From positions 7,557-71,556 of the forward strand of contig NW_003206626.1 of the NCBI RefSeq assembly GCF_000006405.1: a DNA stretch of 64,000 bases. Direction: 5' to 3'. The translations under genes were made by a program, and so were the position numbers. Numbering within the stretch: position 1 is the first letter of the stretch; every line of letters starts with the position of its first letter. Origin of the DNA: Perkinsus marinus ATCC 50983 (lineage: Eukaryota; Perkinsozoa; Perkinsida; Perkinsidae). Below are positions 55,219-64,000 of this stretch, in pieces. The notes beneath the pieces were generated by a model. That model was given only the letters and a program-made list of their open reading frames with translations. It was not told where the DNA came from and did no database searches.

Positions 55219-56161
55219 GTGATGCTAGTGCGTAACCATGTGGGTGCTGCTCTTAGATTTTTCACAAGTTCGATAATGCTCTCCCGTATTGCTACTGGAT
55301 CCGTGTCTGCTGCTGTTGCCCCTGCCAGCCGTATGATGGCCGCTAGGTGCTTTTCCGTTGCTGTCGGCGATGCCCTGCCCAATGTGACTGTGAGGGAGGC
55401 TGACCCTGGTAAGCTCGGTGTATGGCGTAGGTGTCCTCCTTGTTATTCATGTCTTCCTCAGGTGACACCAAGTCGCTTCGCGATATTTTCGGTAACGACA
55501 AGGGAATCCTCTTTGGAGTTCCCGGCGCATTCACTCCAACCTGTGACCAATCTCACTTGCCTGGGTAAGGAGCGTGTTCGATAGTTGTCTAAACTTTTGA
55601 GGTGTTGAAGAGGAGTGCTGCTCTGTGATGTTAAAATGAATATCTCGTTCCACTTCATCGGATTCTGAAGCAGAACCGACAATGGATGCTCATGACTTGT
55701 AATCTTCTCTCTGAGAGCAGCAGCAGCCGTGCGTCCCGTGTGTAACTCGTGTGATGGTACATTGTTGAGAACTGTCTACTTTCAGTTTCATTCGTGATTA
55801 TGACAAGCTCCAGCAGAAGGGTGTTAAGACTGTTGCTTGTATGGCTGTGAATGATCCCTTTGTGATGCAAGCTTGGGGAAAGATCAAGGGTGCTGACGGA
55901 AAGGTCCGCATGCTATCCGATGTCGATGGCGAGGCTGCCAAGGTAGGACATATGGTTTAGTCTTCTTTCAACGAGGGTATTATGGAGTGTTGATGTCAGG
56001 CTCTTGGTACCAACTTCGATGCTACTGATGTCCTCGGACCCATCCGCACTAAGAGGTTCGCCGCTATCGTCGATAATGGCAAGATCACTGATCTAGAGGT
56101 CGAGCCCGATGGAACTGGTCTCTCGTGCTCGAGGTCCTCCAACATCATGGAGAAGTTGTAA
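55219..56161 (+). CDS. Peroxiredoxin-5-type thioredoxin peroxidase, mitochondrial leader
   Basis: It has four exons (55219-55408, 55462-55564, 55786-55942, 56000-56161), all joining in phase. A 45-50-residue leader rich in Arg, Ser and Ala suggests import into mitochondria. The thioredoxin fold carries the catalytic loop P-G-A-F-T-P-T-C with the peroxidatic Cys. V-A-C-M-A-V-N-D-P-F-V-M-Q-A-W follows, and the end is E-P-D-G-T-G-L-S-C-S-R-S. The second Cys is at the place of the resolving Cys of PRDX5. It reduces H2O2 and organic peroxides, recycled by thioredoxin or glutaredoxin. Confidence 0.94.
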
Positions 56162-57240
56162 AGTGAAAAGGATCGACTTTTCATTCACTACCCAGCGGTT
56201 GATGCATTGGTTCTACTTGACAGAGCTGCTCGCCGCTTAGTAAGCATACTTAATGCTGTATCTAAAACAGAGTAGTTTCATTCATTTGAAGGATTTAGTT
56301 ATTCAATCATTTGTGAGTTGCTGCGTGTATTCGTATAGTAGCGGGTTGACCGTATAGTTCCTGTGCCATCAGCTTGGCTATAGTATGAATTCTGGCGTAC
56401 AAATTCAGGTTAGTAGAGAATTAGAACGCCATACGTTGCAGACTCCGCGATGCCTAGCTTGGGGAAGACGTGTGTATTCCTTTCGATGCTTAGCTTGACA
56501 GGAGAATCATTTCCGATCTAGTCGAAAGGATGCTATCGTGGAAGGTGTAGGCGAGATTGGTCAGATGACCTTCGTTATGCGTAGAATTTGCACGTGTCTA
56601 CTGAGGATAGACTGCCTGAGATCGCCCATAATATGTCGGTGGTTGCGAGAGTAGTCAAACAAGCCGACCGACGGTTGTGGACAAGCTGAGAAAGTCTTCT
56701 AGAGGGCGTACAGGCTCTGTACTACACGGAAAATTTTTGACTAGTGTCACACGACGCTGAAGAGTGCATGTGCGAGGAGAACTTTACAGGAGGATCTTGT
56801 CGGTATATCCCTCCGGTGATTGGTGTCAGAATACGACAAGCTTGTCGGCACACTGGCGGAGAAGTTCGCAGTTACATTTGAAGGATTAGTTTTAACAGTC
56901 GCAATTGCGTTTCTCGAGTTAGGGCGAACCGTTAGGGATTCAACACTAGCCTGCACTATTAGTTTAGAACAAGTTTTACGCGGTGCGAATCACATCTAGG
57001 CGTATGTACTGAGATGATAAGCAAATAATGTCTATTAACGGACCTAAACTCTCCTTACGATTTCTAACCACGCAACTGACCATATTGTATTATCCCAGAG
57101 AGGGCGGACTACGACCCTCGGAGGATTCTGGCGCTATATATCTCGGACACCCTAGACTGGCAAACTATAGATCGGTACTCCTGGAAGCTGTACTCTATTG
57201 TATAGGCGTATAAGGGGTCCTTAATCCTACCTAGAGCTCC
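56162..57240. other. Intergenic region, no supported gene
   Basis: Only short frames are present, none with a domain. It should contain the 3' ends of the convergent peroxiredoxin and RING genes. Confidence 0.6.
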
Positions 57241-57359
57241 ACTATCAAACACTAGAGCACTCGGGGCCAGATGGAAATCACATGAAAGGAGCTCGGCGCT
57301 TCCCAGTAACTGAGATTGGCGCGCCAGAGACACCTCGAAAGCCCGAGATGCCCCCACTG

Positions 57360-58650
57360 CTAATTGCTGTTCTTGATATCGTCTGGAGGAACAACTATAG
57401 ACAAATCGGGGACCGGGATTGGGACAATTTGACTTACCTGCGGTGTGCTGCTAGCACGAGTGGTGATCTCGGACTGCCGACAAATGCCCTCCATCACATC
57501 TTGTAGTTCATTCACTTGGGCGACCCTGGTCTTTGCTGCTGCGATTCTGAGACACCATAACGCCCACATAATCGGCAAGAGTCTCGAATGCACATCAATC
57601 GTTCAGCTCGATAGCATGGAGGCCTTACCTGTCTAATGTGTCTCTATATTCTGCCCGTGTCTCCATATACACCTTGAGAAGATCTTCATACCGCAGCTTT
57701 AGTTGGGCGTGTTGTGCGATCTGTGAGCGAATCTCGGCGGCGATACGATGTGAATATCCATTCACCTCAGGATACCGTGACTTCATAGCTCGCAGCTTCT
57801 CTCGAACAACTGCCAGAAAAAACAGATTTGTGATACCCCACTGAATGCAGCACAAAATGTCGGTTACACTTTGGTACACTTATATGAACGATTTTTATCA
57901 GTGTGGGAGATGTGCACATGGTCAACTACGTGTGTCGGTGACAATATGAAAATTTAGAGGGAATTTTGCGAAATTCTTGTTGGTTTCTGACCACTTCCAC
58001 CCGAGTTCATGCATAAACTCCCATGACCAGTGAGGAAACTACCGAGCTCAGCTGAGGAAAGCGAACACATATCCCAACACTAATCTTCATACCAAATTTT
58101 TTCTGAATGTCCTGTTGTATGCGATGGAACACGATCGCGGTTTCAACTGAGCGTGGCACCACAGCCATGCGATTACTCTCTTTCTTGACCATAGTTTTCT
58201 GGCCTGTAACGAGCTTCTGGTTTAGTTGAAATCTGAGGTAACTCTCCCAGGCTTCAATAATCTCACTGGGGCTCGCCCCGATCAAACCAGACTGAGTTGT
58301 TAGAAAGGGAGATCAGCCTCGATACGGACTCGTGATGGTCCCCACTGATTGCAAATTCAAGTTGGAGTCGTCTCGCTGTGGTTGAGGTCCTCCTTGGAGA
58401 CTAACCAGTCGGACCTCACGAAGGGAAGAGTGTCCGGCACGGGATGGTGCAAGTATCAGTACCCGAGCATTGCCCTGTCCACAAGAGGGGCATTCTCCCA
58501 TCGAGCGGTATAGGGCTTCACCGTGTGCTTTACAGAAGATGTGCATGCATGGGCCATCGAAGGCCAAGGCTCTACTTGTGAGGATGTTAGTACAGCCTCG
58601 GGCGTTGCCTGTCTGTTGTGCTCAAGTCAGGGATAGGGGGTGTGTTCTCA
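57360..58650 (-). CDS. HEI10/ZIP3-like meiotic RING protein with coiled coil
   Basis: On the minus strand a RING-like finger reads C-T-N-I-L, C-M-H-I-F-C-K-A-H-G and C-P-S-C-G (58610-58470 region). Next come a Ser/Arg/Gln linker, then I-G-A-S-P-S-E-I-I-E-A-W-E-S-Y-L-R-F-Q (58270 region). This arrangement matches CCNB1IP1/HEI10, the SUMO/ubiquitin E3 that marks crossover sites in meiosis. A coiled coil follows after a long intron (V-R-E-K-L-R-A-M-K-S-R-Y, A-Q-H-A-Q-L-K-L-R-Y-E-D-L-L, 57800-57650), then another exon (V-A-Q-V-N-E-L-Q-D-V-M-E-G-I). The first Cys pair and the 5' and 3' ends are unresolved. The long intron (about 57846-58093) carries TIR-repeat copy h in antisense. Confidence 0.6.
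57899..58081 (+). mobile_element. Intronic TIR repeat, nearly complete (copy h)
   Basis: This is the longest copy (183 nt), from CAGTGTGGGAGATGTGCACA to GCGAACACATATCCCAACAC. Its 5' end and the reverse complement of its 3' end agree at most of the first 20 positions. It lies in the RING gene's intron, opposite to the gene. Confidence 0.85.
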
Positions 58651-59004
58651 CAGTAGAAGTGCTGATCCAACGTGTTGTTATGCTGTTGGTGTGTGCCTCT
58701 CAAAGCTGTTGACATCGTGTGGAAAGTAGAGGTGAAGGAACACGATCAAGGGTCGAAAGATACACGATGCAACTAGGAAGGGTTCCAAAGGGCGTGCCGT
58801 AGTTTTTGTAGTGGGATGAGAGGGACAGGTGTTGTGGTTCGTAAGAAGAGGGTGACTTCATTGGATACCAGAGTGATAAACATTTCTAGTGTAGGAGTGA
58901 AATCAAATATTGTGTCGATCTTGCACATCTTGTATTTCCTCGACTTTTCCGTTCTGAGCAACAAGGCTCATGATGCACTGTGCTTTGAGGAATAGGTCAC
59001 TCGC

Positions 59005-60917
59005 ATGGCATCATCTTCGGCGAGAGGCTCTAATGAGCCCGAGCCCCCAAGGCGGCTCTCTCCCCGTACACAGCTATTCTTTTTCATAGCCTGTGAGCTA
59101 CTGGTGTACATGGACCGAGGAGTCCTCGCTGGTAGTATACCCCGACTCAGGGTCGAACCTGCGTGTACTAGGGTATTTAGGATAGGCCTGCTTCCCCATA
59201 TAAAAGAGTCAGTTCACAAAGAAGACTCTCTACCCTTGAGCTCAGCCGCAGCAGGCTGGCTTGGTTCAGTGTTCATGTTCGGGTACTACCATGATCAGTG
59301 GTAAGTCAATCCTTATGCCTTATGTACCTAGATACACTATCGCATCTCCTATATTCGCCCGACTCTCTAGGAGAGGCCCTTGTTGGACGGCTCGGTCCAT
59401 AGCCATAGGTAGGGTCCTTTCTATGAAGGGGGATAGTGGTGCCAACAGGTTTGATAGTCTGGACGGCCTCCTGCGCATCAACGTACTTGTTCGTTGGGAA
59501 TAGTTATAATGCACTACTATGGTGTAGACTTCTCACAGGTGAGCTCTCACCAGTTTAGGTTAGTGAATGAGCCGTTAGGTGTTGGTGAAGCTGCGTTTTG
59601 CTCTCTGGCACCAGTAGTGATCGACGATGCCTCTCCTGCTGGACGGAAGTCGTCTTATCTCGGTAACCCTGATGTGGATGAGTGCATATTGTTGACGCTT
59701 TGTGGTATCAGGGTTCTTTTTCATGTCGATATACGTTGGAATTGCTCTTGGTAATATAGTGACATCTGGGGTAACTTCCTGGGCGGGTGGTAAGACCATC
59801 TTCCTTGTTGAGGTGATACTTGGAGCGTCGATGAGTATAATCAGTCGACCTGTCAGGCATGTTTGATGATACCAGTAATAGTACTGTGTGTGAGATGGCA
59901 GTGGAGGTTTTCGACGAATGCTCACCAGTATACGGAGCTCAATGCTTCGACTACGAGCCTTATTGGTGACATCAAGCAAGTCCTCATGGTAGTGACAGCT
60001 GCCTATTTTGTGGCGCGTGAAGGTTACTTTCCTCAGTCGAGGCCGTTTGTACTCATTTGCCTCGGATCTGCTGCCTTCAACTTCGTAGCTGGTGGTCTGG
60101 CAGTGCACGGCCCCACGATACTGCGGGAGTCTCTCCAAGCCAGCCAGGCTGTTGCCACACTGGGGCTGGGCCTTGCTACTGTATTCACAGGTAGGCCCTC
60201 GGTATAGCGGAGATAGGGGATGTCATTGTGTAGGGGTAGTGGGGACGTATTTTGGCGGTTGGCTCAGTGATAAAGTAGCTGGAAAGGATCCAAGTGCAAC
60301 TACTCGAGCCAGGAGTGGGTCTAAGATATCCTCCGTGATGAGCGCTATAGGGGTAGTTGGAGTTGTTCTCAGCAGTGCATGGTGGTATCAGCAGGCACTA
60401 TCGATTGCTTTGACAGCAACGGCCAAGTCGACCTGGGCCTTCCTTTTTATGATGTCAGTCGCTCTGTTGGCATCATTTGCGACTACAGCACCGAGCAATG
60501 TTGGGTAGTGGTAATGGAGATAGCGGTATCGGAGTCGTTGCTCAGGCTAATGAGCACCGTTCCTGAGGACGTCCGGAGCCAGGGCCTAGCTATATCGATT
60601 GGAGTAAGCCACCTTATTGGCGATTTCCCCAGTCCAGTGATTATTGGTATGTATAGTCTTTGTAGTCTCCCTCTATTATTAGTCTTCCAGGTGCAATAGC
60701 GGACTGGTCCAAGAGTTGGTCAGTGGCCTTGTTGTTCACAGCGGTGTGGATGTTGCTTGCGGTGACATTTTGGTCTTTAGCGTGTCGGCACGTCACCATG
60801 TATGGAGCGGTTGTCCCTACCGCACCACACGTTACTTATTATCTTAGCCAAGCCAGTACTGAGGATATTGATGAGGAGGAGACGGCCTTCGATCCTGTCA
60901 TGGACGTTGTGGAATGA
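59005..60917 (+). CDS. Spinster-like MFS transporter
   Basis: This multi-exon gene encodes a 12-helix major-facilitator protein. A Pro/Arg-rich N-terminus leads into L-F-F-F-I-A-C-E-L-L-V-Y-M-D-R-G-V-L-A-G, then after an intron L-L-P-H-I-K-E-S-V. Next are A-A-G-W-L-G-S-V-F-M (59250) and S-P-I-F-A-R-L (59349). G-V-G-E-A-A-F-C-S-L-A-P-V (59579) is the motif typical of spinster sphingolipid/lysolipid transporters. Later come I-Y-V-G-I-A-L-G-N-I-V (59730), V-G-T-Y-F-G-G-W-L-S-D (60239), and I-S-I-G-V-S-H-L-I-G-D (60595). The tail is acidic, with stop at 60915. The substrate may be a lysophospholipid or sphingosine phosphate, by family only. It starts divergently from the RING gene. Confidence 0.82.
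59132..59185 (-). mobile_element. 54-nt MFS-gene intron with antisense tRNA-like end
   Basis: The intron starts GTAGTATACCCCGACTCAGG, followed by GTCGAACCTGCG (antisense B-box), and ends AGGATAG. Exons join V-L-A-G to L-L-P-H-I, restoring the conserved first loop of the transporter. Confidence 0.75.
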
Positions 60918-61202
60918 GAGTGTCAGTGAATTCGACCGTAATTGCCACCGTACTTATGCGTTATACATTTCTGCAACGGAGCGTGATGAGTTCAGTGCGG
61001 TAAATGGATTGCATCAACTACAGCTGTTTCCCATCGCTATCATGTCGTGCCCCTCTGTCGAGTCGGCCATGTATAAGGTGGATGGGAGGACACCCGAGAT
61101 GTACATGGGAGACCACAATGTTGTGAGATGCTTGGCAAGGGGTGATTGCGAATGAGGGTCCTTGTTGGTAGGAGAGAGGCGACGAGGCTTGGCCGGCCGC
61201 AG
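60918..61202. other. Short intergenic gap, no gene seen
   Basis: Nothing beyond likely 3' UTR and promoter sequence. Confidence 0.5.
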
Positions 61203-64000
61203 TATGGCCGACATCCTCAGAGAACAGCGGCACTCCTGAGAGGTGAGGTCCAGACGCTCGGCACTTACGAGAGTCGGGTGGATAGTTGACTATTCCTATC
61301 TTGGGAATGGAGGGACGTGGGGTGTGTGTTTCAGGAGCTCTGGTCATCACCATCATAATGACGTTGACGTACCATTGGTAGCTTCTCCCAGTGGTATGAG
61401 TTCGATGGCCAGTCCTGTGTCGCAGCCGTACAGTGGGCTCTACACGGTAGTCTTCCGTCTGGTGTAAGGAGTGAGATGGTGTGGAAATGGGAAGGGTGGA
61501 GTTAGATACGACCCTCGGCAACAAGGCAATGCATTGAACCACTCTAGTGTGTTCACACCGGCACCTACTACGGCAGGCAGCGCTCATCCTTATGAATATA
61601 GTGGCTATGGAATGGGAGGCCAATACGTGCCTTATCTACAGCAAGGGGTTGATAAGCGAGGGAGTGCATACAGTAGGGTGGAGGGGTTTTTGGTGAGGGG
61701 AAGATCGTAGATAGGTGAAGACACGATGGCAACAGCATGTCAAGGGGCCTGCTGCTCGGGGGTAGTGTATGGGTCTCCTGGGCTACACCCTAGGGAATGG
61801 CAGGCTTATACCCCTGGCCTGCCGATGGACTATACTCGGCAACAGGGTTGTTGTAGGGGGGCCATCGAGCGGTTGGTGAAGGAGGTTGGCTTTAGGTGGA
61901 GTGGTGCCGGTGGAGAGTTGTCCTTCTCCTCCTCATCATCACACTGGTGGTGATGGAGTGTATATGCCCGCGGGATTCTTTACATCAACACCCTTGAGCC
62001 AACATGCAGGGATGCAGTTTGTTCATACGCCTGGACTTCCACATGCAACATGCACTGGGCATTTTGGTAGTAATGGGGCGGGTGCAGGGATCGAACTTGA
62101 GTTACTTGAAAGAGAGGTGGTCATACTAACCGTTGGGCTATATTGTTTGTTTTTAGCACCTTATGGAGCCACACCAATCCCTGGTGCTTATGCTACAACT
62201 GCAGTCGCTAGTCCTCAACAGCACATGAGATTCGCATGCTATGGCAATGCTGCCGACCGGCATAGTTTTTATATGGGCTCCACGGCCGTAGCAAGCACTC
62301 CTGTCCGTGGGCTTCCCGTCCTTCCTCGTTTTAGGTTGGAGGTTCTAGTCCTGATGCCAGCCCAGTAGCAGCAATGATGGGCAAGGTGAGCGAGGAGGAG
62401 CTACGGAGCGCCATGCCTCAACAGTAAGCAGGGTCGTACCTTGTTGGTCAGCTCGAGGATGGTGTGAATGGAAGGTGTGTTAGGTACCTGGATTAGGACG
62501 TATGCATTCATCACTCTTTCAATTCACAACTCCTTCTGTTGTTGGAGATTCATCGCTAGTCTTATGGCAGGAGGGTATGCTCCTACTACTACTACAGTCA
62601 TTATCTTATTCGTAGTGCTGCATGAAATGGCAATGGGCCACTCTCTCATCTACTATGGTATCGTGTTATTCGAGTCGTTGATGCTTACCTCTTTGGGGCG
62701 TTCGCCTGTCCTTATTATTACTCTCCATTGGTCATAGTCTGGTGACAGGCGACGAGAAGGAGGATGTCATTTTGCACTTGCGGCTTGCAGAATGGTACCA
62801 CTCCTCGGCTATATCGTCTGTTATAAAGGCCGCACTTAGTCGGGGAGCCGCAGAGGGTCTCAGCGCCGAGACGATTACCGAAGACAACCGTCGCTAGCCT
62901 GGCAGAAGAGACTAAGTTGACTCAACAAGAGGTGGAGGCCCTGTATGACAGGTGAGTGGTGATTCAAGCAAGCTGATAGGAAGACTGATAGTATATCAGG
63001 TTTCTCAAGGTGGCTCCAAGTGGGCGCATGATGGAGGAGGACTTTCGTAATACGTTGGGGGTAATAGTAGGGAACAATGCATCATGGCCGAGGCTCGACC
63101 GTGGCTTGTGTTGTGGTGTAGATTCACATTATTAGATACTAGGGTTGGGTTCGAGCAGCTTCATCCCTCTACGGATGTTCGCAGCATTTGATACCGACGG
63201 CGATGGGACACTCACGTTCAAGGAGTTCGTCAACAGTCTTGCTGTTATGCTTAGAGGTAGGCAATCGCGCTTGTCAAGGCAAGGGATCGCGGAAATCGTC
63301 GTGAAAAAATACAGGAACACATCTCATATGGTTATATACTCCTAAGCGCGTGGTCTGTCGGGAATTAGGGCGGTCAATAGAATTGAGGAGGTTCGGCTAG
63401 TTTGAGTAGGAGTGAGGGGCCTGGAGGATATGCACAGAGTCAACTACGTGTGTTGGTGTCGAAGTTGGGAATTTTGGAAGTTTATCATTGGTTTCTGTAT
63501 GTTTCTACACGAATTTGTATGTAATTTTTCAAAGTTTGGGGGAACTACTGAGCTCAGCTGAGGAAAGCGAATATATACTCCAAAGAGATGTGATGTAGTA
63601 GATGGTGGTTGTAGGCACCGACTATGAGAAGCTGAGCTTGAGCTTCCGTATGGCGGACGTTGGGGGTCATGGTGGACTTACCTACAACGAGTTTAGGTGA
63701 GCTGTGGGGTAGGTGTGAGGCTGATGTGGGGGATTTATGGTAGGGACATGATAATGGCGTGCCACTCTGTGACGAACCTGTTTGAAAAGGAGGAGACTAG
63801 AGAGGAGAGGCGGCTGGTCAGTGAGAGGCGTATAAGACGGTAGGTGCGGCATGGGGATTGATGGGTTTGTGGTATGTACTTGGAATAGAAGATTTTACGA
63901 GGGAATGGGAATGTGAAAACTCGGGGCTTTTATGGTACGATCATTGGCCTCAGGTTGTTCACTGAGCTGGCCTCTGGGATGAGCGAGGACGGGGTTAGAG
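61203..64000 (+). CDS. EF-hand protein with Tyr/Pro/Gly-rich N-terminal part, cut by the window edge
   Basis: Exon-like segments rich in Tyr, Pro, Gly, His and Gln run from about 61330 to 62390 (A-G-S-A-H-P-Y-E-Y-S-G-Y-G-M, A-P-Y-G-A-T-P-I-P-G-A-Y). EF-hand-like segments follow: E-V-E-A-L-Y-D-R-F-L-K-V-A-P-S-G-R (62930-63030); a canonical loop D-T-D-G-D-G-T-L-T-F-K-E-F (63191-63229); and F-R-M-A-D-V-G-G-H-G-G-L-T-Y-N-E-F (63643 on), whose loop has lost some Ca ligands. Spacing resembles calcineurin-B/NCS-type sensors, while the Tyr/Pro-rich front recalls penta-EF-hand proteins. The 61203 start (M-A-D-I-L-R) is a guess. The 5' low-complexity part may be a separate gene. More coding sequence continues to the edge (F-Y-G-T-I-I-G-L). 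Confidence 0.55.
62067..62156 (-). mobile_element. 90-nt intron with antisense full-length tRNA-like sequence
   Basis: The intron starts GTAGTAATGGGGCGGGTGCA, then GGATCGAACTTGAG (antisense B-box). Near its end is an antisense A-box (minus strand TAGCCCAACGGTTAGTATG). It ends GTTTGTTTTTAG. Exons join G-H-F to A-P-Y-G in phase. Confidence 0.75.
63419..63586 (+). mobile_element. Intronic TIR repeat (copy i)
   Basis: It contains ATATGCACAGAGTCAACTAC, CTGAGCTCAGCTGAGGAAAG and CGAATATATACTCCAAAG. It lies in the 358-nt intron 63257-63614 between the EF-hand exons, which join R-G-T-D-Y-E in phase. Confidence 0.8.

Overview
This is nuclear DNA from an intron-rich, gene-dense protist. Nearly every gene is broken by many introns of about 45-180 nt, mostly GT-AG. 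Products are recognisable only after mental splicing, so most continuous reading frames in the window are fragments of exons. My best guess is an alveolate of the Perkinsus type. The reasons are compact genes with many tiny introns, a tail-anchored Elp3 as reported for apicomplexans, Ser (AGT) and Gln tracts, and a polyubiquitin with alveolate-type substitutions. No rRNA or SSU marker is present to prove it.

Layout, left to right: a hairpin-rich stretch with no convincing gene (1-3242); a Rieske/FAD oxidoreductase of the AIFM3 type (3243-7874); an RRM protein (about 8071-9401); a CstF-77/Rna14-like HAT-repeat protein (9911-about 14480) followed by an unrecognised tract to 15421; the COPII coat protein SEC31 (17147-23025); an ASH2L-like SPRY protein (23163-24641); two minus-strand unknowns (25103-26660); an orphan PRMT3-type zinc finger (26848-27582); VPS11 of HOPS/CORVET (27684-33837); a DUF971-like small gene with an in-frame TAG (34125-34506); an intronless secreted FAD oxidase on the minus strand (34760-36442); a palindrome-bearing intergenic stretch; chaperonin CCT8 (38337-40996); a small mitochondrial-looking protein (41320-41733); a Pro/Tyr-rich minus-strand gene (about 43640-45650); hexameric polyubiquitin (minus, 46578-47954); ribosomal eL37 (48525-49032); NIFK/Nop15-like nucleolar RRM protein (49316-49900); ELP3 (50317-54476); peroxiredoxin-5 (55219-56161); a HEI10/ZIP3-like meiotic RING protein (minus, about 57360-58650); a Spinster-like MFS transporter (59005-60917); and an EF-hand protein running off the right edge. 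The genes are housekeeping genes and do not form a pathway cluster.

The most unusual content is inside the introns. First, about thirteen introns contain, or consist almost wholly of, a tRNA-like sequence with a Pol III B-box (GGTTCGANTCC type). When it is in sense orientation its T-rich tail forms the 3' splice site. When antisense, its 3' end lies at the 5' splice site. Several such introns are only 47-60 nt. Second, a roughly 150-185 bp element with imperfect CAGTGT... terminal inverted repeats occurs nine times, always inside an intron. Together these suggest two mobile-element families that live in, and may create, introns. Other curiosities are a (GTA)26 tract starting exactly at a 5' splice site, dense perfect hairpins of unrelated sequence including a 49-nt palindrome, and a few introns whose flanking frames do not agree with GT-AG cutting.
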